Shown here: one piece after another, positions 23,291 to 33,925 of the stretch
Layout: every line of letters begins with the position of its first letter
Numbering within the stretch: position 1 is the first letter of the stretch
Assembly (NCBI RefSeq): GCF_030272615.1
Contig: NC_081409.1
Coordinates: 525,642,475 to 525,706,474, forward strand
DNA from: Cryptomeria japonica
Taxonomy: Eukaryota; Streptophyta; Pinopsida; Cupressales; Cupressaceae
Reading direction: 5' to 3'
DNA: 64,000 nt
Translations under genes and position numbers: made by a program
The notes under the pieces: generated by a model
Told to the model about the DNA's origin: nothing
Seen by the model: the letters and a program-made list of their open reading frames with translations, nothing else
The model's database searches: none

Positions 23291-24714
23291 GTTTTTCCTA
23301 AGTTTTTGAACTAATTTTGGATGTTTGATATTTTGCAAGATGTTTTAAGAATTTTAACAAATATACACAACAAACATGAAGACCATAATCAAATTATTCT
23401 AAACATTGAGTATATGTTTATTTGAGGATGTGTTCAAATATCTGATGTTTTCAGTGGGTTAGACACAAGAAAAACACACCAAGTAGACTCTTTAATCAAA
23501 GATCATCAATAATACTGGATAGCCCACATCTGGATACTCCTTTAGCTCAAACAACCGTGTCACCCCCTAGAGGGTGCCTATTTTTTTGCCTTTGTCTAAA
23601 AATTATCTCAAAGAGGATTTCTCCTCAATTGAATCATCATCTCGAGAGATGTATGGTGAGTGTCTTGGGGGAAGATTCTTCCCCAGTACCCTTGCACTAT
23701 GATATTATCAATGTCTGGATACTGACTTAATGAGGCTTCTAGTTCTAAAGTTTGTAATCAGACTTCTGTTTGGTCTTTATTGATAAACTCCCTCGGGAGG
23801 CTTCCCAACCTTTAGAACAAAGGCTTTACATATCTCAAGGATACTAGGGGAAGACTAATCAATGAGAAAAACCATTGGAGGTTATTTTCATCAACCTCCA
23901 CATTTGATTATAGTGGGTTGGAATACTTGGCTAAAAGTCATTCCCCACTTAGGTCGTTCCCTTCTCACTAGCCCCCTTAAGGCAACTCGGGAAGGTAGGC
24001 CCTCTAAAGGTTTAAATTGCTTGAAATGAAATAAAGCATGAAGGAGTGAGTCTGACTTTTTGGTCACCCAATTAAGAGGAGAACATATACCTTTCACTCA
24101 AAAACAAAGCAAACAATGATTTATTTTAAACCTTCATAGAAATTCTTTTCTAGGTCCTAATTGGAGATGTAGCTCCAATCAAACATGGTATTATTTTTAC
24201 CCACAAAGAAAGGATTCTCTAAACTAGGAAAATGAAATCCTGGACAATGAAAATGAAAAACGCTTTGCAAAATTGACAAGAGGCTTGTTCTTTTTACTTG
24301 CAACAAAAAGTGTGGATTGTTCTTTGTAGACTTTTGCAAGAAAGAGAAATTTGTATTGTTATTTTTAAACCCAAAAAAGAGGTTATCTTCCTAACTTACA
24401 AAAATGAAAGATTTGGAGTTGTTGTTCTTGTTAACTTTGCAAGTGTGGTTCCTTTTAAGCCCAAAAAAACACTAGTGAAGTTTTTTTTAAACCCTAAAAG
24501 AAAGTGTGAGGTTCTTTTGACTTGCTAAATAAAATAAGTTAATTCTTTTTAATCCAGCTTAAAAAAAAAGCAAGTTAACAAAGAAAAACTACTCCTTTTG
24601 GACCTGCAAAACCACTATTAGAAACCTGCAACAAACTAGATTAGTGAAAATTAGAAATCCAAAAGTGGGCTAGACAAGCCTAATTTTCTGACCTTGTTAC
24701 AAGTTTTCAACTTT

Positions 24715-24915
24715 GTTGTATATGCACCACAACAAAATGTAAATGTGCCACATGATTTTACACTCGCCCCAAAAAAACTATCATATGCGCTAGAACAACC
24801 AGCAAATGCCCCACATAATGAGTCATATGTGTCATAAAACAATTCAAATGCACTATTAGAGTGGTCAGATGCGCTAAACCTGAGATGTATGCACTAAAAC
24901 ATGAGGTATATGTGC
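24715..24915 (-). repeat. TAGCGCATTTGA-type leader repeat, block 2
   Basis: On the minus strand: TAGCACATATA, TAGTGCATAC, TAGCGCATCTGA, TAGTGCATTTGA, GACACATATGA, GGGGCATTTGC, TAGCGCATATGA, GGCACATTTAC, GGTGCATATAC. Same motif and spacing as block 1 and as the PMD intron. Confidence 0.7.
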
Positions 24916-25004
24916 TAAACCAAGGAAAGGCGTGTTCAAAAATTCCTATATATCATCCTACGAAAAAAATTTAGAAATGTCTAAACAAAAAAATGGGGTT
25001 AAGT

Positions 25005-25020
25005 CCCACGGTGGGCGCCA
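25005..25020 (-). other. Primer-binding site of the Tat element
   Basis: Minus-strand TGGCGCCCACCGTGGG lies four bases inside the 5' LTR end. TGGCGCC-type sites are common in Tat elements. The matching tRNA was not established. Confidence 0.78.
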
Positions 25021-25024
25021 AAAA

Positions 25025-26509
25025 TGTATGCTCAAGAAAGTGTGGAATCTTGCAAATGAGAAACAAATCAAGCACACCAATGAAACATTATATTAGAGGT
25101 TAGAATCATAAACAAGTTAGTGAAACAATATCTCTAAAGTCATCTCATTGTTCTCTATCTCCAAGGATCCTTCAAATCAAGGTGGCTCTCAGCTTGGAAG
25201 AGCACTTGATCTCTAGGATGACTACTTAAAGAACAAGGGATATATGATAAAAGATATAAATGCCAATGCAACTAAGATCTTAGCATGTGAATGGATATTG
25301 AAACTAGAAAATGATATGCTACAAGATGATGAGATTGATATGAAGCTAAACTAGCATGAAAATTATATTAAGATGAAGCTAACATGATATGCTATCCTAA
25401 CATAATGATTCTATGACAATACTAAGATGTAATAAAAAAATAACATGTTATTAAAATGCGATTGTTATCTAAAATGCTTAAGCTTATGAGAGAGGTGAAT
25501 GTAAATTCTTGATAGCTTGGATGCATAAAAACTTGGATCCTTAAAATAGAGGAAATGGAGCTCTATTTATAGAAGAAATGGTCAAATGAAGGGTTAAGAT
25601 TGAGTAATCTTAACCAGGGTCAGGATTTAAAGTTATTCAATCCTTGTGAGGTTTTCAATCCAATCCTAGGTTGACAAATGTCACCCTGAGGAGGCTTGAG
25701 AGGAGATGTAAGAGGCATTAATTGCCTAAGAAGACATGGTGGTTACCTTAGGAGGTAAGGTTATGGTTGAGTTACTGGATAACCAGTGGATAACGCTTTT
25801 ACCCAAAGGGTAAACTCTTGTGCAAGGGTTAAAATGATAACTAGGGTCAAAGCAATGAGTGCTTGATGAGACCCCTAAGCTAGATGAGAGTTGAGTTAGA
25901 GAGAAAGTCTCTAATCATGTGGTAAGGTTGAGTTAACCATTAATGATTTGGGAGACTTTGAGGGTTAACTTGTTGGAGACATCAAGCCTTCAATGCATTT
26001 CAAAGACTTTGACACTTTTGTGAGAAGTGACCTTCTCTTAATGAATGTGTAAATGATTTAGGGTGGATTAAGCTAATTAGGAGGATTAGAAGAATCTAGA
26101 AGGCTCTAGAAGAGGTTTAGTCATGAATTTAGGAGAATACAAGTGGGAGATATTAGGATTTTAATTAAAATAAAATGTTTTATTTCAACTAAAAATGGGT
26201 GCAACTTGCATTTGTAGGAAAGTGCAAGTGGGGGGGGGGGTTATAAATAAATTTGATTTATTTATATATAAGAAATGATTTTAATTAAATGTAAATTCAT
26301 TTAAAATGTGGAAAGAGAATTTAATTAAATAAATATAATTTATTCAATTAATGGAAGAAGGGGGATTTAATCAAATGTTGTATTTAATTAATGGCTAGAT
26401 AGAAGAAAATGGGATATTAATTAAACCTTAGTTTAACTAATAGGTGAATAATAAAGAATTAAACAAATAAAATTATTTTAAGTAGATGTGCAAGTTTTAG
26501 GCATCTATA
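25025..26509 (-). repeat. 5' LTR of the Tat element
   Basis: 1,485 bases. On the minus strand it starts TATAGATGCC (the expected TG now TA) and ends GCATACA. TATAAATA at 25,571-25,564 marks the promoter. The last 150 bases match the stub at 5,335-5,484. A run of ten G lies at about 26,231. Confidence 0.87.
25564..25571 (-). promoter_or_regulatory. TATA box of the Tat 5' LTR
   Basis: Minus-strand TATAAATA in TTCTATAAATAGAGCTCC, a textbook plant TATA context about 940 bases into the LTR. Confidence 0.7.
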
Positions 26510-26514
26510 GTATG
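26510..26514. repeat. Right target-site duplication of the Tat element (GTATG)
   Basis: Equals 5330-5334. PLE reverse-transcriptase sequence resumes immediately to the right. Confidence 0.88.
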
Positions 26515-27560
26515 GCATCTAATCAAGTTAATTAGGTCAAGTATGGGAACCTTGAGGAATAGTGAGATCACATTAAAGCTGACTAATAGGTCACTCTCAT
26601 CAAGTTTTTTATCTTTGTTGAAACCAATAAAATGAACCAATTTAATTTATTGAGCTCAATTTACCAATTATGAGGGAGATAAGTTTAGTTGGGTGGATAA
26701 AAAACTTGTTAGTACGGGAATCAATGGTATACACTGTGGGTCTAAAGGGTATCTCTCAATCACATATACACACCTACATACAAACCTATACACATTGACA
26801 CACACATCATACACAAAATCATACATACCAATACATATATATGCATACACACATAAATACAAACCTACAAACATACACACATACCCAAAAAGACATATAC
26901 AAATCAAACACACATACAAACAAACATGCACACCTACAAACATACCTACATGAAAAAATTTCCATGTGGAATTTTGCGATGCCATAAATGTGATAGGTCA
27001 CTTCTTTGAAAGAAGGATGTTTTTTGGTGGCTTCATCAAAAGATGAAAGAGAGATTTCAAAATTGATTTTTTTTGCCCATTTGGAGATGGGTATATAATA
27101 AGATTTGTAGTTTCTCCTATTAGAAAAAAGGAAATGCATCTTAGAGATATAGTCGTGTTTGTTTAGGATCATCGTTGCAATACCTTTGTCTACTTGGAAA
27201 ATGATGAGGTCTTTATTACTCACTAAATTCTTAAAGGCATAGATTTCAGATTTGTGGATGTTGTAGTTAGGAGGTTTAACGTACCTAAGAGTGATGACAT
27301 AGTCTTTCCCAATTTCTTCGAAAATACTACTAGGAAGATCTTGTACCACATTTTTAGTTTCAATAAGGAAGTTGGTGATGCGGATGAAATTAGGGGTGAT
27401 TGCAAAGACAAATCCCCCTTATAAAAAATGATGGCAAGGGGATATAAAGAGGAAGCCAAAATATTTACCATAATTTTGTTCTCCCAATTGTGCATGATGT
27501 GGGAGTTAAGATAGCTTGAAAAGGGTTGATGATATGTGAGTTAGGAAAAAGAGGGCTTAA
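26515..27560 (-). mobile_element. Penelope-like element, 5' half (PLE copy 1)
   Basis: N-terminal part of the RT whose C-terminal part is at 4,780-5,329. On the minus strand: SNKDLIIFQVDKGIATMIL and HDYISKMHFLFSN, EVTYHIYGIAKFHME, then after a TG-rich block IPFRPTVYTIDS, and ESDLLVSFNVISLFLKVPIL (RT motif A; the catalytic Asp position reads Asn), ending LINLIRCHT at the Tat junction. The plus-strand copy at 28.4-28.99 kb has the same motif-A block with Asp. Frame changes are present. The element's 5' end is not defined. Confidence 0.85.
26755..26950 (-). repeat. TGTATG-rich block interrupting the PLE RT
   Basis: About 200 bases of CACATACAAACC-type sequence lie between KFHME and IPFRP, two RT segments expected to be nearly adjacent. 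Composition and orientation match the PLE 3' tail, which suggests insertion of a strongly 5'-truncated PLE copy or a local expansion. Confidence 0.7.
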
Positions 27561-28394
27561 GGTAATGAGGCATGGGAGGGGTTAGAAGAGGGTAAAAAAA
27601 TGTTGGAGAATGGGATCATTACAATGAAGGGAATGAGAAGTGGGAGAAGAAGATAGATGTGATAGATTAGACATATCCAACCTACCACATGATATAAACA
27701 TCCTATGACATTTCTTAAGTTGAGTCACAAGAAAGGTTGGCTGCTCAAGGAAAATCCAAGTTAGGATTGAGGATTATATTTCCATTATTGCTGGATACCC
27801 TTTATATCCATACTAGATTCCATTCATTCCCCTACTTATTATTAGAATATGAAGCCAATTCTAGTGTTATTTCAATAATGATTAATAGTTAGGAGTAGGT
27901 AGGGCACTAGTGTTATTCTAGTAGTGATGAATAGTCATCATGGGGTACCATGGTAGTACTTCAAGTTTGTACTCAGTGTAGTTATTTGGACTAAAATTCA
28001 AGACAAATTTTGTAGGTCGAGGGTTTATGGGGGGCTGGCTATAGTCCCCCTGCCATGTCAAAGATGTTCACTGATGGTGACCCACATCGAAGGTGTTAGA
28101 AATTTTTTCGACTTACTATTTTTAGCCATTTCAACATTTGTCCGACATGTAGTTGCATGATTCATAATTTTTATTTTTGGAAATTTGCCTTCAATTAGGA
28201 CTCTACAACTTAGATGCTATACACTACATGAAGTCATGTTTTATGGATACTTTTGAAGATTGTTATATTTGTAAAAATTCATGATAAATATAATATGGAA
28301 GATCTTTTCCATGGTTTTTTTCTTGATATATTTTACCAATTTTTTCTTGTAAATCTATGTGTTTATGGTTTATTTCTTTCTCTCTATAATTATG
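27561..28394. other. Unassigned sequence between two PLE copies
   Basis: No gene recognised. The part near 27,561 may still be upstream PLE sequence (minus), and the part near 28,394 upstream of the plus-strand copy. The two copies are head to head. Confidence 0.4.
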
Positions 28395-28990
28395 CACTAT
28401 ATATTCTCACAACACTTACGAGATTTCCAACACCTAGCCAAACTTCTCTCCCTTGTCACTAGTAACTCCAGCTCCATAAAAATATGTCTCATTTCATTAA
28501 TTTCATCAAAGACATGAAATTTGATTAGAGTGACATCTTAGTCATCTTTGATGTGTTCTCAATCTTCACCAAGGTTCCCATCCTTGACTTAATTGAGTTA
28601 ATTAGGCACCATACTAATAATGAGATTTCCAACTTGGTGGAGTTGTGTTTGAGATCCACCTTCTTCACCTTCCAAGGATTAGTGTATGAAGAAGTGGATG
28701 GTGTTGTGATGGGTTCTCCTCTATCACCCATTATAGCCAACATTTTCATGGATCATTTTGAATATTTGGATCTCTGATTCTTTCCCCTCGAACCTAAGTG
28801 GTGGAAATTCTATGTAGATGATACCAAAATTTATTAGCACCATGGGCATGAGAAACTAGAAGATCTCCACTATCACTTAAACAACCTAAAAACTTGCATG
28901 TATTTTAACAAAGAGATGGAATTGAACAACCAACTCCATTTTCTTGACATTCTCCTCATCAAAATCTAGATCGTTCCTTAGCCTAGTAAG
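28395..28990 (+). pseudogene. Penelope-like element RT fragment (PLE copy 2)
   Basis: Plus strand: LAKLLSLVTSNSSSIK, a frame change, then HFINFIKDMKFD, a stop, SDILVIFDVFSIFTKVPIL (motif A with Asp), NEISNLVELCLRSTFFTFQG, MGSPLSPIIANIFMDHFEY and KWWKFYVDDTKIY (motif C, YVDD), then KEMELNNQLHFLDILL. The catalytic residues are kept, but stops break the frame. The fragment lacks the N-terminal RT blocks, linker and GIY-YIG; its right edge is cut by the LTR fragment at 28,993. Confidence 0.87.
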
Positions 28991-28992
28991 TC

Positions 28993-31030
28993 TATAATGC
29001 CCCACCAAGAAACCCTAAAGGATACAACTACAAACACTCGAAAAGAGTGCAAAATATTTTTTTTTTCTAAACAATACAGAACTTATCAACATAAAAGATA
29101 ACCATTGTAATAGAAGTTGCACATGCGGAAGACTTAACTCAAACTCCTAAAGGGTTTCCCAACGTGAATTACTTAATTAAACTAATCTTTACTTTAAAAA
29201 AATTAACTACTTAATAATTATATTTAACCATTATAAAATTAGTTACAATAAACAATTATTGTTTTCATACTTTGCACGAGATAACAATAACATTACTATA
29301 CTTCTTTCATGTTAACACATACAATTACATTACAACAATGATTTAATTAAAGATAGAAATCCTAACATCTAACTCACATCATAATACTTTGCTTTTATAT
29401 TGCAAGGATAACTTAGTATTACAATTGCACTTATTACAACAAGTCTCATACAAATTAGATAATGATTACATCAAATTACAACTTCCATGATGACATACAT
29501 ACAACATATGATATAACTGACCACATAAGGATCCAAGATATACAAATATGATCAAAGAAAAATAAGAAGGATCCAACTAGAACAATGGAATGAATGAAAC
29601 CAAGAGATACATCTGGAGCACCTGTGAAGCTAACCTCTCACAAGAAGGCATAAATAATTACCCAATGGAAAGTGGCACTACCACCCGACCTTGTGGCCCA
29701 GAAAGGAACCACCCCTCTAAGCTAGGAGATAGTAATAAGGCCCTCAAGCAATCAACAACAAAGCATCACATGGTATAACATGTACATTAGGTACTCACAC
29801 AAGACATAAGAATATAAATAAGACTCCCACAAGAGTTCTCCAAGTTAAGACAACACATGACTACACACTAGTGAACATGAGGGAAGAGTGTCTTCTCATA
29901 GCTGGTATGGGTTATCCTGGTAGGCCTCAACCCCCATCCAGGGTTATCCTGGCAGCCTCTCCTAAACCCCCAACCCCCATCCATGACTCATGCGGACCCA
30001 ACAAACCTTTCGTGAAGACAAGGTAGTTGGTTTTACATTCTAGGCTTTCCCACTACATCCCGAGTCTTTACTAGCACTCAACCATGAGTGGAGAACAATT
30101 AATCTTGATTAATGTTTTAAACCCAACCTTATTTTATTAATTAAGTTATCACTTATTACTCAACTTCTAAGGGGTTATCCTGGCAACCACTTTGGGCCCC
30201 GACCCCCACTTAGAAGCCACTCTTCCTTATGACACTACACAACCTCCAAAGAACCCTAAGGCAATTACAAAAGCCAACTAACACAAGGAGTTCAAAAAAA
30301 AAAACTGAAGAACAACTTGATTATACAAACCTTCTACCAAGGTTAAACCACTGGAGGTGTGAAACAAACAACTGGTCTATCCACAAGACAAGACCAAAAC
30401 CAAAATAAAGCAAGTGCAGCCACACTTAACACTTAACCACTTAATTTTCATGATCAACTTGCATTCAACAACATACCGACATAGACACAAGAATACTCTT
30501 TCAAATCAACACCATAATCCACCACTCAGAGTACATACTCAATAGGAAACACTTGCACTCTCAACACATCCATGTTAAGGAATCATAACGATTACTCAAA
30601 ATATAATTAAAAGATAATGTTTTTGATTAGGGGTAAAATAGGTTTTGAAGGGACCCAAAACCCTTTACAACCAAAAAAAGATAGGATCTGGAAACCTCAA
30701 CTAGAAAGTTGTCTGAATAAAAGAAAAAATAAATCTTTCAATAAATTGACTCCTTTATGATAAGAAAATCCGCAATAGGGAATAACACATAAAAAGGGTC
30801 TAAGTAAACATACACCCAAATAAACTTGATCAAAGCTTGATTTAAAAACCATACTCCCTTTAAAAGAATAAAAGCAACTCGTAGCCTAATTAAGCCATCA
30901 TTTAAAACAAATATAAATAATTTCAATTTAAAGCCAATTTGGCTATAAACAAAATTCCATTTGCATCCAAATCTCTAATTAATGAAAATAACAATAAAAT
31001 ATATTCAAAAATTAAAATCGTTATTTAAAA
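28993..31030 (-). mobile_element. Truncated LTR of the TGTAGTACCCC family, 3' part
   Basis: The plus strand starts TATAATGCCCCACCAAGAAACC, close to the reverse complement of the 3' end of the complete copy at 44,548-48,663 (GTTTCCTGGCGTGGCATTACA). The region at 29,900-30,200 (GGTTATCCTGGCAACC and neighbours) aligns with about 47,500-47,700 of that copy. It ends abruptly at 31,030 against the G3 repeat, so about half of the unit is missing. The small frame at 29,590-29,778 lies inside this LTR and is not a gene. Confidence 0.72.
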
Positions 31031-31099
31031 ATCAGGGCAATCATCAACATTATGGTCATGGGTTTGATGAAATGAACAAAGAGGATGCTTTGAAGAAGA

Positions 31100-32068
31100 A
31101 GCATTCTTGTGGGCTCTCTTGATTTGTTGTTTTTGAAGGTAATCTTTAAAGTTTTGAAGCCTAAGGAATTCGTCCATAGAAAGAGGGGTAACACTTCTTA
31201 GGCTGCTTGTAGTAGTTTGTGTTAGAGGATTTATAGGGACACGGATTCCATGCTCAAATTTCCCAATTCCTTGTCCTTTAAAACCTTATTTTGTAATTAT
31301 ATGAAAACCACAACTATAAGAATGTTGCAATTGACTAGATGGAGGAACACGATCATGAATCTATTTAAAATATGATGTGTAAGGAGGCAGAAAAGGATTT
31401 GTAGATGAAGGAGGAGTATCATGTGAAATGACAATATCTTTGCCTTTATCAAGCTTATCCTTTTTGGAAGATTGGGGAAGAACATCTTCTTCATCTAAAA
31501 GCTCATTTTTAGTAATTTCTATGCGAGGGGAAAGGTTATGAATAAAATGGATGACATCATCCTCCCTACATAGACTTTGATGTTGAAGATAGGTCTTAGG
31601 AGAATAAGGGGGACCTAAAGATGTAAGGATGTTGATGTTGTCATATTTCCCCCCTTTCTCAAGGGTGTGTGTAGAAGAAGAAAATGGATCCATATTAATT
31701 TCCAATGCTTGCTCTCTTGTAGAAAGATCATTGGGTAAATCATTAGATCTCACGTCTTTCACACCAGATACCCTAGGAGAGGTACAAGGATTAGGATCTT
31801 TAGGTTTAGGATCTACAAAAGCTTTAAGGTGATTAACATAGGAAATGCATTTTGTTAACAACATCACCATAATGCAACATAAATGATACATGAAAGCTTT
31901 GAGATCTAATAATTTGGAAATCCTAACAACACAATATGACCAAGTGCTATGAAGAAAGAGAAGCAAAAGGAAATGGAAGAAACTCTTATCCGACACCTGA
32001 TAAATATATGCTAAAATTAATGTAATCACATGCGAAAGAGCAAGCAAATCCAATTTATTAATTGCCAT
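31100..32068 (-). pseudogene. Frame inside the left G3 repeat: hydrophobic N-terminus, Ser/Pro-rich, G-patch
   Basis: 235 codons are open from MAINKLDLLALSHVITLILA (32,068) to a stop at 31,361. The first 80 residues are hydrophobic and could form two or three membrane segments (FFHFLLLLFLHSTW; LCCIMVMLL). DPKPKDPNP and a polar stretch (STHTLEKGG, SLCREDDVIHFIHNLSPRIE) follow. After the stop the same region continues with GFKGQGIGKFEHGI, a G-patch-like motif, and SFHQTHDHNVDDCP, part of a Cys/His cluster. The right repeat carries the same frame with different lesions. Function unknown. Confidence 0.6.
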
Positions 32069-33554
32069 TAAAAAAAATCTGAATTTGCTGGAAAAGCCGA
32101 TCTAAAATTAGGACCTTTTTATGAAAATTAATTTTAAGACGTGAATTTGATGAATTTTGAATTTGTGTTTGACCTTAGAGAGTGTTAAAACTGATAAAGT
32201 ACGCCGATTTTCTGGATTTGAGCAGAAAAATACAGTCAATTCCGTCTCTCAAAATTTTGGGAAAAAAGCCGAGGACCATGGCTGGAACGCATACGATCCA
32301 ACCAACTTTTTTTGAAATTTTCAGGGATGATAAAGATTATGATTTTAATGTGAAATCCAAAAAAATAACTCATTTGGAGATGTCTAGATCGGTCAAACTT
32401 GCAGTCAAATATATAAAATGAAAAGATCTTAAAAACTAGGGTTTTATGATTTAACCATTAAATTTTCAGAATAAAGCGACAAATTTGAATTGTAATTTTG
32501 AAATAGAAATCAGATCTGAAACAAGTAATTAAAATTTTACACCTCACAAGCTTAATTTTCTCAAAATGAAAAACTAGGGTTTTTATGCAATTAACCTCTA
32601 AAATTTGCAAATAGATTAAACTTGAAAATGAAAATTTGAAATTCAAATTGCAATTAATGAGATATAAGAATGAGAAATCGGAATTAATGTGTAAGATGTC
32701 GAGTTCACCAAAATGTAAAGTGGAAAATTGGATCCTAGTGACTCCCCACCTAGGATAGAGAAATGAAGCCACTAGGATGATTTTCCCTTGGGAAGAAATT
32801 TACATTCAAAAGAGGGGTTGGATCCGCTATATCCAAATATGAGGGAAACAAGGATGTGAATTCTGAGTGGATTGCAAGTAGTTGAAATGTGATTTACCCT
32901 CTTTTGTAAATGAGAAAGTTGACTTGTTGACTATGTGGAAAAGAGAGAGGAAATGAGTGAAATGAGGTACTACTAGTTCGGGGTCGTGCTGTAACTTTGG
33001 ATTTGAGCTAATTAAACTGACGCAGAACTGCCCTGCAAATTTGGAGAAAAGTCGTCGGGACCATGGTAGGAATGTACATGGTCCGCCAAAAAATCCTTGA
33101 AACAAAAAGGGTTCTTTCGTCTCTGTAAATGAAGCCTGAACCTGCAATTACAGTTGCGCACCTGCAACATACACACAAAAAAGAGAAGAAAGGGGGGTTG
33201 TGGATAGGGGTTTGCCTTGGTCAAACCCTGATTGATGAATCAACCTAGAAAGAAAGTAATTGCAAATGCTTGAATGTAAACAATGGAGATGTATACCTTG
33301 TAGATCTACAACTTGTTCATGATGATTGCTTTGCTTCTTGAATGTAACCACAAATGTTGTATGAAATGGCGCGTAACATGAGAACACCCTAACACACACA
33401 CATGCTTGCAAATGAATGTTGTAATGTTGCTCCAATGGATGAATGAAGAAGACTTGAATGCTCAATGATGACCTTGAAATATTGTATCTTCTCCTTATTC
33501 TCTCTATCTGTCTTTTTGTTTTTCATCCGTCCATGAATGAGGGTATTGAATTCA

Positions 33555-33562
33555 TTTTTATA
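33555..33562 (-). promoter_or_regulatory. TATA box in the left G3 repeat
   Basis: Minus-strand TATAAAAA in GCATGTATAAAAATG; matched by 54,702-54,695 in the right repeat. Confidence 0.6.
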
Positions 33563-33909
33563 CATGCCTCAAGGATTAATGTTCAACCACCGAAGGCCGA
33601 CAAAGAGGAATTGCAAACCCCGAAGACAAATTGTGCATAGGAGATCAGGAAGACTTGACATAGGGCCACCCTAAGGGGTGGGGACAAGGGTGCCATGCCC
33701 CTATCCTAGGAGGATAGGGGCACCATGCCTCTATCCTACCCTATTTTGGGGCCCAGACAGGGTCTAAAGAAGACACAAGACATGAAGGAGAAAGAGTGAA
33801 GGGTTGGAATTGCAAAAATAGGTCTTGGTTAAGGAAGGAGATGGTGTCACCAAGGTGAGGACCCCAAATGTGGTTAAAATTATAAGGGTCACAACTTTAT
33901 GACACTACA

Positions 33910-33925
33910 TTTAGCCCTCACTTTA
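33910..33925 (-). other. Putative polypurine tract of G3
   Basis: Minus-strand TAAAGTGAGGGCTAAA immediately precedes the LTR start TGTAGTGTC. It would prime plus-strand synthesis. Not pure purine, so tentative. Confidence 0.5.

Larger units (their letters stand above)
22861..25004 (-). other. Tat 5' leader
   Basis: About 2.1 kb between primer site and gag with no coding frame worth calling. It contains TAGCGCATTTGA-type repeats, read on the minus strand, at 23,155-23,290 and 24,715-24,915, plus A-rich stretches. Long leaders, sometimes spliced, are normal for Tat elements. Confidence 0.6.
5335..26509 (-). mobile_element. Ty3/gypsy Tat-type LTR retrotransposon, 21.2 kb with nested insertion
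   Basis: Minus-strand element bounded by GTATG duplications. In transcription order: 5' LTR (26,509-25,025), primer-binding site, a 2-kb leader, gag (about 22,860-20,740), protease, G-patch, RT, RNase H, a second RNase H, integrase (ending 15,156), an antisense PMD gene (5,863-9,313) and a 150-base stub of the 3' LTR. Two RNase H domains plus an extra antisense frame are hallmarks of the Tat lineage. Without the 3.6-kb element nested at 11,331-14,975 it would be about 17.5 kb. All frames carry stops. Both LTR 3' ends read ATACA and share about 150 bases, after which the left copy is lost. Confidence 0.9.
31031..33909 (-). repeat. G3 direct repeat, left copy (probable 3' LTR)
   Basis: Aligns with 52,253-55,019 throughout. 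Starts (minus strand) TGTAGTGTCATAAAGTTG; the 3' end is lost at the junction with the LTR fragment. It contains the frame at 31,361-32,068 and a TATAAAAA at 33,562-33,555. Confidence 0.75.
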
